From Acetobacteraceae bacterium H6797 (lineage in GTDB: Bacteria; Pseudomonadota; Alphaproteobacteria; Acetobacterales; Acetobacteraceae), in contig JADFCQ010000006.1 in assembly GCA_015223225.1 (NCBI GenBank), forward strand, positions 62,001 to 126,000: 64,000 nt of DNA. Reading direction: 5' to 3'. The position numbers were made by a program, and so were the translations under genes. The notes under the pieces were generated by a model. It searched no databases. It was not told the DNA's origin and saw only the letters and a program-made list of their open reading frames with translations. Shown here in pieces: positions 43,379-51,831 of the stretch; positions within the stretch are counted from its first letter, which is position 1, and each line of letters opens with the position of its first letter.

Positions 43379-44478
43379 CCCGACTCGTGGGGCGGCCGCC
43401 AGGTGAGGTGGCCGTCCCGCTCGATCAACCCGCTGGACGGCAGCCGCGCGGAGCGGCGCACCGCCAGCGCGCCAGGCACGATCTTGCGGAGCGGAGGCCC
43501 AGCCGGCTTCGCCAACTTCTCCAGCGTGATCGCCACCACCTCGTCCACCATCGCGTCGATGGGCTGAACATAGGTGGTGAGGCTGAAGAGCGGCCAGGGA
43601 GCCGGGCCTGCATCGTCGAATCCGATAATGGAAATCTCGCGCCCCACATCGAGCCCCAGCTCGCCCCGCGCCACGTTGATGGCGGCGAGGGCCATATGGT
43701 CATTGGCGCAGAACAGCGCATCCGGCCGTTCAGTGCCGCCCAGCAACTGCCGCGTTGCCTCGGCCGCCGCGTCGAAATCGTAGTGCCCAACGGCGCGGCG
43801 CGGCGAAGGCAAGCCGGCCTTGGCGAGAAAGCTATTGAAGCCCGCCTCACGCTCCTGCGTCGTGGAGGCATTTTCCAGCCCGGCCATGAAGGCGTATCGC
43901 TCATGACCGCCCGCGGCGAGGAAGGCGGCGATGGTCCGCGCGCCCTCCACATTGTCCCCCGCGACGCTCGAGGCGCTGCTGCTTCGCGTCGTGCGGTTCA
44001 GCAGCACGACCGGAATGCCCGCCTGCTGACACTCTTCGTCGAAACGCGAGGAATGCATGGCCGAAAGCAGCACCACGGCATCCACCCGGTATCGAAGCAC
44101 CTCTTCCAGAACCGGATCGGAATTCTCGTTCTGGCTCGCGGAGAAAAGCAGCACGCGATATCCCGCCTGCCCGAAGGCGATGGAAAGCGCCTCCAGCATC
44201 CGCGGGTAGAACTGGTTCTCCAGATAGGCGACGGCGACGCCAATGATGCGCGAGCGCCGCGTGATCAGCGACCGGGCGACGAGGTTCGGCCTGTAGCCCA
44301 GCGTCTGCGCCGCCTCGATCACCTTGCGCCGCGTCTCGGCCGAGACGCTCGCGCCGTCGGTGAAGCTCCGCGAGACGGCGGATTGAGAAACGCCTGCCAG
44401 CCGCGCGACGTCATGCGACGTCGGGCTGCGGCGTTCCTCTCCACCGGCTGGCGGTATCGGCTTCTGGCGCGTGCTCAT
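43375..44478 (-). CDS. LacI-family transcriptional regulator
   Basis: 367 aa. HTH at about residues 20-45 (HDVARLAGVSQSAVSRSFTD), hinge GYRPNLVARSLITRRSRIIG, then a periplasmic-binding-protein-like sensor (ENQFYPRMLEALSIAFGQAG; LFCANDHMALAAINVARGEL; SIIGFDDAGPAPW). Sits immediately downstream of the L-arabonate genes on the same strand, so a sugar or sugar-acid effector is likely. Confidence 0.9.
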   Translation of the reverse strand: MSTRQKPIPPAGGEERRSPTSHDVARLAGVSQSAVSRSFTDGASVSAETRRKVIEAAQTLGYRPNLVARSLITRRSRIIGVAVAYLENQFYPRMLEALSIAFGQAGYRVLLFSASQNENSDPVLEEVLRYRVDAVVLLSAMHSSRFDEECQQAGIPVVLLNRTTRSSSASSVAGDNVEGARTIAAFLAAGGHERYAFMAGLENASTTQEREAGFNSFLAKAGLPSPRRAVGHYDFDAAAEATRQLLGGTERPDALFCANDHMALAAINVARGELGLDVGREISIIGFDDAGPAPWPLFSLTTYVQPIDAMVDEVVAITLEKLAKPAGPPLRKIVPGALAVRRSARLPSSGLIERDGHLTWRPPHESG

Positions 44479-44534
44479 CGCCTTCGTCGATACGCAAACA
44501 TCGGCCGCCTGTCACGCGCCAAGGCCGGCGCGGC

Positions 44535-45461
44535 CTACTTCCCCCAGCGCAGCACTACCGGGTCGAGCCGCCGCGCGATCTCGAGCAGGCCCTTGCGCTG
44601 ATTAGGATGCGGATTGGGCAAGGGCGCGCGCACCGTCTCGCTGCGGATGACGTCGCCTTCCTTCATCAGGATCTTGGCGGCCGCCAGCCCGCATTGCCTG
44701 TTCTCGTAATTGATGAGCGGCAGCCAGCGCTGATAGGCATCCATTGCCCCCTCGCGGTCACCGGCGAAATAGGCATCCGTGATCTGCCGGATGCCGTCCG
44801 GATAGCCGCCGCCGGTCATGGCGCCCGTGGCGCCGGCATCGAGATCGGCCATGAGCGTGATGGCTTCCTCGCCGTCCCAAGGCCCCTCGATCGCGCTGCC
44901 GCCGGCCTCGATCAGCGCCTGGAGCTTCATCGCCGCCTGCGGCACCTCGATCTTGAAATAGGCGAGGTTCTCGATCTCCTTCGCCATGCGCGCCAGGAAG
45001 GGCACCGAGAGCGGCGTACCGGCAACGGGCGCGTCCTGCACCATGATGGGGATGGAGATGGCATCCGAGACCGCGCGGTAGAAATCGTAGATGGCGGCCT
45101 CAGGCACGCGGAAGGTCGCGCCATGATAGGGCGGCATGATCATGACCATGGCCGCGCCCATCTCCTGCGCGCGGCGGCTGCGATCGGCGCAGATGGCGGT
45201 CGCGAAATGCGTCGTCGTCACGATCACCGGCACGCGGCCCGCGACATGCTCCAGCGACACTTTCATCACCTGCTCGCGCTCGTCATCGGTCAGCACGAAC
45301 TGTTCGGAGAAATTCGCGAGGATGCAGAGGCCGTTGGAGCCCGCATCGATCATGCAGTCCAGCGCGCGCTTCTGGCCTTCGAGATCCAGCGCGCCGCGCT
45401 CGTCGAAAATCGTCGGCACGACGGGGAAGACGCCCTTATAGGGGCGGGTTGCCTTGGACAT
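44535..45461 (-). CDS. L-2-keto-3-deoxyarabonate dehydratase
   Basis: DapA-superfamily enzyme converting L-2-keto-3-deoxyarabonate to alpha-ketoglutarate semialdehyde in the non-phosphorylative L-arabinose pathway (AraD of Azospirillum; unrelated to L-ribulose-5-phosphate epimerase). 308 aa: PYKGVFPVVPTIFDERGALD, GSNGLCILANFSEQF, MPPYHGATFRVPEA, Schiff-base Lys170 in LAYFKIEVPQ, GATGAMTGGGYPDGI. Gene context with the arabonate dehydratase 18 bp upstream supports the substrate. ATG 45461 fits the family start. Confidence 0.88.
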   Translation of the reverse strand: MSKATRPYKGVFPVVPTIFDERGALDLEGQKRALDCMIDAGSNGLCILANFSEQFVLTDDEREQVMKVSLEHVAGRVPVIVTTTHFATAICADRSRRAQEMGAAMVMIMPPYHGATFRVPEAAIYDFYRAVSDAISIPIMVQDAPVAGTPLSVPFLARMAKEIENLAYFKIEVPQAAMKLQALIEAGGSAIEGPWDGEEAITLMADLDAGATGAMTGGGYPDGIRQITDAYFAGDREGAMDAYQRWLPLINYENRQCGLAAAKILMKEGDVIRSETVRAPLPNPHPNQRKGLLEIARRLDPVVLRWGK

Positions 45462-45479
45462 TATTCTTTCCATCCCAGT

Positions 45480-47219
45480 TCAGTGGTTGTCGCGCGGCAC
45501 CGGCGAGCCGCTGCGGCCGACGAGGAAATCGAAATCCGCGCCCCGGTCGGCCTGGAGCACGTGGTCGATATAAAGCTTGGCATAGCCACGCACGGCATGC
45601 GGCTCCGGCGGCACCCAGGCGGCGCGGCGCGCGGCCATCTCCTCCTCCGTCACATGCAGATGCAGCGAGCGCGCCGGCACGTCGAGCGTGATGAGATCGC
45701 CGTTCTTCACGAAGGCCAGCGGCCCGCCCGCGGTCGCTTCCGGTGCCACATGCAGTACCACGGTGCCATAGGCGGTACCGGACATGCGGGCGTCGGAAAT
45801 GCGGATCATGTCGCGCACGCCCTGGCGGAGAAGCTTCGCGGGAAGCGGCATATTCCCCACCTCGGCCATGCCCGGATAACCCTTGGGCCCGCAATTCTTC
45901 AGCACCATGATGCAGGAGGCGTCGATATCGAGTTCCTCGTCATTCACCGCATGGTGCATCTCCTCGACGCTCTCGAAGACGACGGCGCGCCCGGTATGCT
46001 TCATCAGCTCCGGCGAGGCGGCGGTCGGTTTGATCACCGCGCCGTCGGGCGCGATATTGCCCTTGAGGATCGCGAGCCCGGCTTCGGATTTGAAGGGCTT
46101 GTCGAAAGGTGTGATCACTTCCTGATTGAAGCAGGGCGCTTCGGCCACGTTCTCCCAGAGCGTGCGGCCATTGGCCGTGCGCGCGTCGCGATGCAGCAGC
46201 CCTCTTTCGCCTAGAGCCCGCAGCACGGCGGGCAGGCCGCCGGCATAGTAGAAATCCTCCATCAGGAAGCGGCCGGAGGGCATGAGATCGACGAGGCAGT
46301 TCACATCCTTCATGAGCCTGTCGAAATCCTCGAGCGTCAGCGGCACGCCGATGCGGCCGGCGACGGCAAGGAGATGCACCACGGCATTGGTCGAGCCGCC
46401 GATCGCGGCCAGCGTGCGGATGGCATTCTCGAAGGCCTCGCGCGTGAGAATGTCGGACGGCTTCAGGTCCTCCTTCACCATCTCCACGATCCGCCGCCCC
46501 GCCATGCGCGCCAGCAGGTTGCGCCGGGCATCGGCGGCGGGGATGGCGGCATTTTCCGGCAGGCCGAGGCCGAGCGCTTCCACCATCGAGGCCATGGTGG
46601 AGGCCGTGCCCATGGTCATGCAGCTTCCCGCCGAGCGGTTCATGCCCGCCTCGGCCTCATGGAATTCCTTGAGCGTGATCTCGCCCGCGCGGAGCTGCTC
46701 GCTCATGGAGATGATATTCGTGCCCGAGCCGATGATCTGCCCGCGATAGACGCCGCGCAACTGCGGCCCGCCCGAGACGCCGATGGCCGGAAGATCAGCC
46801 GAGGCCGCACCCATCAGCAGGGCAGGCGTCGTCTTGTCGCAGCCCATCAGCAGCACCACGCCATCGAGCGGATGCGCGCGGATCGCCTCTTCCACATCCA
46901 TCGAGGCCAGGTTGCGGAAGAGCATGGCCGTCGGCCGCATCGTCACCTCGCCCAGCGAGGAGACGGGGAATTCGAGCGGGAAACCGCCGGCATCCAGCAC
47001 GCCCATCCGCACATGCTCGGCAATGGTGCGGAAATGCGCGTTGCAGGGCGTCAGCTCCGACCAGGTATTGCAGATGCCGATCACCGGCCGCCCGTCGAAC
47101 TGATCCTGCGGAAAGCCTGAATTCTTCAGGAAGGAGCGGTAGTAGAACCCCATCTTGTCCTGCCGGCCGAACCAGGCCTGGCTTCGAAGCTGCTTTTTCT
47201 TGGATGTTTCCTCGGTCAT
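45480..47219 (-). CDS. L-arabonate dehydratase (IlvD/Edd family)
   Basis: Fe-S/Mg dehydratase making L-2-keto-3-deoxyarabonate from L-arabonate (AraC of Azospirillum; not the AraC regulator). 579 aa with the three cluster cysteines: Cys59 in WSELTPCNAH, Cys127 in LMGCDKTTPAL (with Lys129, usually carbamylated) and Cys200 in AGSCMTMGTAS. RSQAWFGRQDKMGFYYRSFL is typical of the pentonate branch, as opposed to dihydroxyacid dehydratase. It starts 3 bp after the gntR stop. The arabinose dehydrogenase and semialdehyde dehydrogenase are not in the window. Confidence 0.88.
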   Translation of the reverse strand: MTEETSKKKQLRSQAWFGRQDKMGFYYRSFLKNSGFPQDQFDGRPVIGICNTWSELTPCNAHFRTIAEHVRMGVLDAGGFPLEFPVSSLGEVTMRPTAMLFRNLASMDVEEAIRAHPLDGVVLLMGCDKTTPALLMGAASADLPAIGVSGGPQLRGVYRGQIIGSGTNIISMSEQLRAGEITLKEFHEAEAGMNRSAGSCMTMGTASTMASMVEALGLGLPENAAIPAADARRNLLARMAGRRIVEMVKEDLKPSDILTREAFENAIRTLAAIGGSTNAVVHLLAVAGRIGVPLTLEDFDRLMKDVNCLVDLMPSGRFLMEDFYYAGGLPAVLRALGERGLLHRDARTANGRTLWENVAEAPCFNQEVITPFDKPFKSEAGLAILKGNIAPDGAVIKPTAASPELMKHTGRAVVFESVEEMHHAVNDEELDIDASCIMVLKNCGPKGYPGMAEVGNMPLPAKLLRQGVRDMIRISDARMSGTAYGTVVLHVAPEATAGGPLAFVKNGDLITLDVPARSLHLHVTEEEMAARRAAWVPPEPHAVRGYAKLYIDHVLQADRGADFDFLVGRSGSPVPRDNH

Positions 47220-47222
47220 CGG

Positions 47223-47975
47223 TCAGCCTTTCGAGGGGGCCGCGCCTCGGCGGCGCAGCCCGTTGAAAATCACCTCCACCATCGCCGCGGCGGCTTTCTC
47301 CGCGTCGCGCAGGGCAATGGCATCGACAATGGAGCGATGGGCGGCCACGACGGCACCATAGGCGGCCTCGCCCGAAGGCGCGCTGAGCCGGAAGGAGGCG
47401 CGCAGCGCCGCCTCGATCACCGCGCCGATGGAAATCATGAAGGCATTGCCTGAGGCTTCCGCGATCAGCAGATGCAGCGCGAGATCGGCCTCAGCGAAAG
47501 GTGCCGCGTGATGCCGCGCAGGCTCTTCCATGCGGGCCACCGCCTGGCGCATCCGCGCGAGGGCCGCCTCACTGCGTCGCTGTGCCGCCAGGGCCGCCGC
47601 ACGGGGCTCGACGGCGAGGCGGATTTCGGCGAGGTCACTCAGGAAGCGCTCGTCGATCCCGGCATCGAGATGCCAGGCGAGCACATCGGGGTCGAACATG
47701 TTCCAGGCGGCGCGCTCGCGCACCACGGTGCCCACCCGCGTCCGCGTCGTCAGCAGCCCCTTGGCCACGAGCGTCCTGACGCTCTCGCGCAGCACGGGGC
47801 GGGAGAGGCCGAAGCGTGGCATGAGTTCCGCCTCGCCGGGTAGCTTGGCCCCTTCGGGATAGCGGCCGGCGATGATGTCGATGCCGATGGCCCGCGCTAC
47901 GCCGGCATGGCCGGGCTGATGCCTCTCGCGCCCCGGCAATAGGGCGCCGCCGCTGAGAACATCGGAAATCCGCAT
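47223..47975 (-). CDS. GntR-family (FCD) transcriptional regulator
   Basis: 250-aa repressor: winged HTH (GIDIIAGRYPEGAKLPGEAE; FGLSRPVLRESVRTLVAKGL) and all-helical FCD ligand domain (LAEIRLAVEPRAAALAAQRR; ADLALHLLIAEASGNAFM; VVAAHRSIVDAIALRDAEKA) with the metal/ligand His and Asp residues. First gene of the L-arabonate operon; RBS GGGAGG. The DgoR-like organisation suggests control by a sugar acid through the palindrome at 48.02 kb. Confidence 0.9.
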   Translation of the reverse strand: MRISDVLSGGALLPGRERHQPGHAGVARAIGIDIIAGRYPEGAKLPGEAELMPRFGLSRPVLRESVRTLVAKGLLTTRTRVGTVVRERAAWNMFDPDVLAWHLDAGIDERFLSDLAEIRLAVEPRAAALAAQRRSEAALARMRQAVARMEEPARHHAAPFAEADLALHLLIAEASGNAFMISIGAVIEAALRASFRLSAPSGEAAYGAVVAAHRSIVDAIALRDAEKAAAAMVEVIFNGLRRRGAAPSKG

Positions 47976-48022
47976 CGTCGCCTCCCTGCCTTACCAACGC
48001 TTCACTTTGCCGGACCGCATTC

Positions 48023-48045
48023 TGCATATAGTCATACTATTTGCA
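48023..48045. promoter_or_regulatory. 23-bp near-perfect palindromic operator upstream of gntR
   Basis: Arms TGCAtATAGT and ACTATtTGCA around CAT; one mismatched pair. Located 48 bp ahead of the gntR start in the divergent 194-bp gap. A form expected for an FCD GntR dimer. Confidence 0.55.
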
Positions 48046-48070
48046 AAGCGGTATCGGCAACCCGTGTAAT
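48041..48070 (+). promoter_or_regulatory. Rightward promoter overlapping the GntR operator
   Basis: TTGCAA (48041-48046), 18-nt spacer, TGTAAT (48065-48070), pointing to the winged-helix/ATPase gene. The -35 is inside the right arm of the operator, so GntR occupancy would also affect this gene. Confidence 0.4.
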
Positions 48071-48169
48071 GTACGGCTTCCGGAACCCTCGCGCCTGTGC
48101 ATTGCCAGGGCCGGATAGGCAAAGGTAAATACCGGCGGTTCGCGCTGTAGCGCCGCCGTCGGAGGGCAA

Positions 48170-50953
48170 TTGGACAGTTTCGACGAGATCCGGTTCGGCC
48201 CCTTCACCCTGCTGCCCGCCAGCAAGCGCCTGCTGCGGGGTGCGGAGCCGTTGCGCATCGGGCAGCGCGCCATGGACCTGCTCATCGCATTGGCCACCCG
48301 CCCCGGCGAGGTGCTTGACCGCGATGCGCTGATGCAGGCGGTCTGGCCAGGCCGGCATGTCGAGGAATCCAATCTCCGCGCTCAGGTCGCCGCCCTTCGC
48401 AAGGTGCTGGGCGAAAGCGAGGACAATGCCGGCCACGTCCTGACCATTCCCGGCCGGGGCTACAGCTTCATCAGCCACGGCGAGGCGGAGAAGCCCCCTG
48501 AGGCGCCCGCGAGCAGCCTCCCCTTGAGGCTGCACCCGATCCTGGGACGGGAGGAGGCCGTGCGTCTCGTCACCACGAAGCTGGAGGAGCGGCGCTTCGT
48601 CTCGATCATCGGCGCGGGCGGCATCGGCAAGACCACGCTGGCGCTCGCCGTCGCGCAGCATAGCATGGCCGCCTATGCCCAACCGCCGCTTTTCGTCGAT
48701 CTCGGCACGCTGACCGACCCGGCGCTCGTGAAAGGGCGGCTGCTCTCGCTGCTCGAGGCCGAGGGCAAGGCGGGCGGGCTGGCCAATGCCCTGGCCGGCG
48801 CGCATCGCCTCATCATCCTCGACAGTTGCGAGCCGGTGATCGCGGCCGCGGCGGAACTGGCCGAACTCGTCCTGCAGCACGCTCCTGGCGTGCATGTCTT
48901 GGCCACCAGCCGCGAGCCGCTGCGGGCGGAAGGGGAATGGACCTACCGCCTGCCTTCCATGGAGGTGCCCGCGAGCGATACGGGCCTCACCATGCGGGAG
49001 GCACTGAGCTTCTCGGCCATCGCCCTCTTCGCCGACCGCATGCAGGCCGCCGGGGCCGAGATGGTGCATAGCGACGAGGAAGCGGCGCTCATCGCCCGCA
49101 TCTGCCGGCAGCTCGACGGCATCCCCCTGGCCATCGAACTGGCGGCGACGCGGGCTTCCCAGCTCGGGCTACGCGCGCTTTCGGAGCGGCTGGACGACCG
49201 CTTCCGCCTCCTCATGCAGGGCCGCCGCACCGCGCTTCCCCGTCATCAGACCCTGGCCGCCGCGCTGGACTGGAGCTACGGCCTCCTCGCCCCAGAGGAA
49301 CAGCGGCTGCTGCGCCGCCTGGCCGTCTTCCATGGCTGCTTCACGCTGGCCGCCGCCTTGGCTGTGGGCGGCGAGGGGGATGAGGCCGAGATCGTCGATC
49401 GCATCGGCCGGCTGGTCGACAAGTCCCTCCTCGGCTTGCAGGCACGGCCCGATGGCATGGTCTATCGCTGCCTCGACACCACGCGGCTCTATCTCGCCGG
49501 CAAGCTTGCTGAGGCGGGGGAGACCGAGGCCGCCTGCCTCCGCCACGCGACCTTCTATGACGCGCTTTTCCAGGAGGCCGAGGGCCGCTGGATGAGCCAG
49601 CCGGTGCCCGAGGTGCGCGCTCGGCTGGCGCCCGATATCGACAATCTCCGCGCCGCCATCGACTGGTGCCTCGCGCCCGAGCGGCCTTCGACCATCGGCA
49701 TCCGGCTCACCCTCTCCGGCGTACCGCTCTGGGCGGCGCTGGGGTTGATGGAGGAGGCGAGGCGGCGCCTCGACGTCGCCATCGCCGCCTTCCGCGCCAA
49801 CCCGGCGCATGATGCCGAGCTGGGCATGCGGCTTTATTGCGCTTTGGGTTCCGTGACGGTCTTCCTGGCCGGCACGGTGGAATCGGCCTGGGTGAATACG
49901 CTGATCCTGGCCGAGCGGCTGGGGAATACAGAGTTCCAGCTCAACGCGCTCAACGGCCTCACCGTGGCGGCGATGCGGCGCGACTACCGGGAGGCGCTGG
50001 CCTATGCCCAGCGCTTCCGCGCCCTGGCATGGTCGGCGGGCGAGCCTGATGACGGGCCGGTCGGAGACAGGCTTGAGGGCTATGTCCAGCATATCCTTGG
50101 CAATCAGTCGGAGGCGATGCGGCTGACGCAGGCCATGCTCGCCCGCTACCCCCAGCGCAGCCTTCAGCCGCATCAGAACAGGCTAAATTTCTATGACCAG
50201 CGCAGTTTGTCGAAGAGTACCCTGGCGCGCATCCTCTGGTTGCGGGGCGAGACGGTGCGCGCCCTGGCCCTGGTCGATGAGGCGGTTGCCGAGGCCAAGG
50301 CGCTCGACCATCCCTCCAGCTATTTCTTTGCCCTGGCCGTGACAGCGGGGCCGGTCGCCTTCCTGGCCAGAGATCTCCAGCGGGCGGCAAAGGCGAGAGC
50401 CAGCATTCTCGAGGAACTGGGCCAGATGGCCCCCTGGATGCTATGGGGCGAAAGCCTGCTGGCGCTGGAACGTATCGCAGCGGGCGAGGTCGAAGCCGGG
50501 GTCGCGATGCTGAGAGACCGGATGGCCAGCATGGCGCCCACCTCCTTCAATATCCGCCTGCCCATCCTGCATGCGGGCCTCACCGAAGCCCTGCTCGGCC
50601 TCGGCCGGCCGGAAGAGGCGCTGGTTGCCGTGGACAAGGCTCTCGTGCTGGCCCGTGAGACGTATGAAGGGTGGTTCGAGCCCGAATATCTCCGCCTACG
50701 CGGCGAATGCCTGATCGCCCGTGGCTGGGAGGGCGATGCGGCCGAGGCGGAAGCCTTGTTCCGCAAGGCGTTCGCTCTCGCGGAGGAGCAGACGGCCCTC
50801 GCCTGGTCGCTCCGCACGGCTACCAGCCTGGCGCGGTTGCGGCCGGGCGAGGCCGAGGCCACGCTTCTCGCCTCGATCGTCGAGCGCTTCCCGGAAGGGG
50901 AGGAGACGCCCGATCTCGTGGCCGCCCGGGCCGCCCTGCGCGTGGCAGCCTGA
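48170..50953 (+). CDS. Winged-helix transcriptional regulator with STAND-type ATPase domain (second copy)
   Basis: 927 aa. OmpR-type winged helix at residues 5-103 (IRFGPFTLLPASKRLLRGAE through IPGRGYSFISHG), P-loop GAGGIGKT (148-155), LIILDSCEPV as Walker B, TSREPLRAEGEWTYRLPS, DGIPLAIELAATRASQLGLR, and a long helical TPR-like C-terminus. Same architecture as the 26.3-kb gene, a divergent paralogue. Start is TTG 48170 with GGAGGG 4 nt upstream. Target unknown; neighbours are sugar-acid genes (divergent) and an SDR/binding-protein pair downstream. Confidence 0.87.
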   Translation: MDSFDEIRFGPFTLLPASKRLLRGAEPLRIGQRAMDLLIALATRPGEVLDRDALMQAVWPGRHVEESNLRAQVAALRKVLGESEDNAGHVLTIPGRGYSFISHGEAEKPPEAPASSLPLRLHPILGREEAVRLVTTKLEERRFVSIIGAGGIGKTTLALAVAQHSMAAYAQPPLFVDLGTLTDPALVKGRLLSLLEAEGKAGGLANALAGAHRLIILDSCEPVIAAAAELAELVLQHAPGVHVLATSREPLRAEGEWTYRLPSMEVPASDTGLTMREALSFSAIALFADRMQAAGAEMVHSDEEAALIARICRQLDGIPLAIELAATRASQLGLRALSERLDDRFRLLMQGRRTALPRHQTLAAALDWSYGLLAPEEQRLLRRLAVFHGCFTLAAALAVGGEGDEAEIVDRIGRLVDKSLLGLQARPDGMVYRCLDTTRLYLAGKLAEAGETEAACLRHATFYDALFQEAEGRWMSQPVPEVRARLAPDIDNLRAAIDWCLAPERPSTIGIRLTLSGVPLWAALGLMEEARRRLDVAIAAFRANPAHDAELGMRLYCALGSVTVFLAGTVESAWVNTLILAERLGNTEFQLNALNGLTVAAMRRDYREALAYAQRFRALAWSAGEPDDGPVGDRLEGYVQHILGNQSEAMRLTQAMLARYPQRSLQPHQNRLNFYDQRSLSKSTLARILWLRGETVRALALVDEAVAEAKALDHPSSYFFALAVTAGPVAFLARDLQRAAKARASILEELGQMAPWMLWGESLLALERIAAGEVEAGVAMLRDRMASMAPTSFNIRLPILHAGLTEALLGLGRPEEALVAVDKALVLARETYEGWFEPEYLRLRGECLIARGWEGDAAEAEALFRKAFALAEEQTALAWSLRTATSLARLRPGEAEATLLASIVERFPEGEETPDLVAARAALRVAA

Positions 50954-51034
50954 ACGGACAAGAGCCGCGAACGCCGAACTGCCAATCTGGCCCGTCCCCG
51001 GGCTTGCGTCGCATGCCGGGCACATGGCTGGAGG

Positions 51035-51793
51035 ATGCGTTCGGTGGCCTTGAGGTTGATGGGTAGGGTCGCTTTGGTGACCGGCGGCTCACGCGGCATA
51101 GGGCGGGCGACGGCCCTGGCTCTGGCGACGGCAGGCGCGGCGGTCGCGGTCAGCTACAGGCTCGATGCGGGGACGGCGAGCGGGCTGGTGCGGGAGATCG
51201 AGGAGCAGGGCGGCCGCGCGCGGGCCTATCGCGCCGACCAGGCCCAGGCCGACGAGGTGCATCGCCTGATGCATGCGGTGAAGAACGATTTCGGCGCTCT
51301 CGACATCCTCGTCAACAATGCCGCGCATTTCGAGACCGGCGCGGTGGATGATCCGGATGTGGATGGCCCCGCCCTGGCGGCCCGGATGGGCGCCAATATC
51401 AACGGCCTCTCGGCCTCCATCCGCGCCGCCGTGCCGTTGATGCGCCGGGGCGGGCGCATCATCACCATGGGATGCGCCCTGGCACAGCATGTCGGCAGCG
51501 CGGGCCTGGCCGATTACGCCGCCTCGCGCGCCGCCGTCATCGGCTTCACCAAGGGCGCGGCGCGGGATCTCGGGCGGCTCGGCATCACGGTGAATGTCGT
51601 GCAGGCGGGGCCGATCGACACCGAGGGCAATCCGGCCGACGGGCCTTTCTCCGCCACCCAGCGCGAGAGCACCGCGCTCGGCCGCTTCGGCGCGCCGGAA
51701 GAGGTTGCGGCGGGCATCGTTTTCCTGGCGAGCCCGGAAGCCTCCTTCATCACTGGCACTGTGCTGACCATCGATGGCGGCTACACTGCCTGA
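51035..51793 (+). CDS. SDR family protein with altered catalytic residues
   Basis: About 250 aa, short-chain dehydrogenase fold: VALVTGGSRGIGRATALALA, ILVNNAAHFETG, and C-terminal ITGTVLTIDGGYTA. The usual catalytic Ser is Cys (IITMGCALAQ) and the YxxxK lysine is Arg (DYAASRAAVIG). Start uncertain among ATG 51035, GTG 51044 (better RBS spacing) and ATG 51059. Follows the winged-helix/ATPase gene by 81 bp and precedes a binding-protein gene. Confidence 0.82.
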   Translation: MRSVALRLMGRVALVTGGSRGIGRATALALATAGAAVAVSYRLDAGTASGLVREIEEQGGRARAYRADQAQADEVHRLMHAVKNDFGALDILVNNAAHFETGAVDDPDVDGPALAARMGANINGLSASIRAAVPLMRRGGRIITMGCALAQHVGSAGLADYAASRAAVIGFTKGAARDLGRLGITVNVVQAGPIDTEGNPADGPFSATQRESTALGRFGAPEEVAAGIVFLASPEASFITGTVLTIDGGYTA

Positions 51794-51831
51794 CTTGGCA
51801 CCCATACTAAGACAGAGGCATGTAAGGCCGC

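Noticed and set aside
44607-46214. 535-codon plus-strand frame opposite the L-arabonate genes
   Set aside because: Antisense to two well-supported enzymes; His/Arg/Asp-rich noise.
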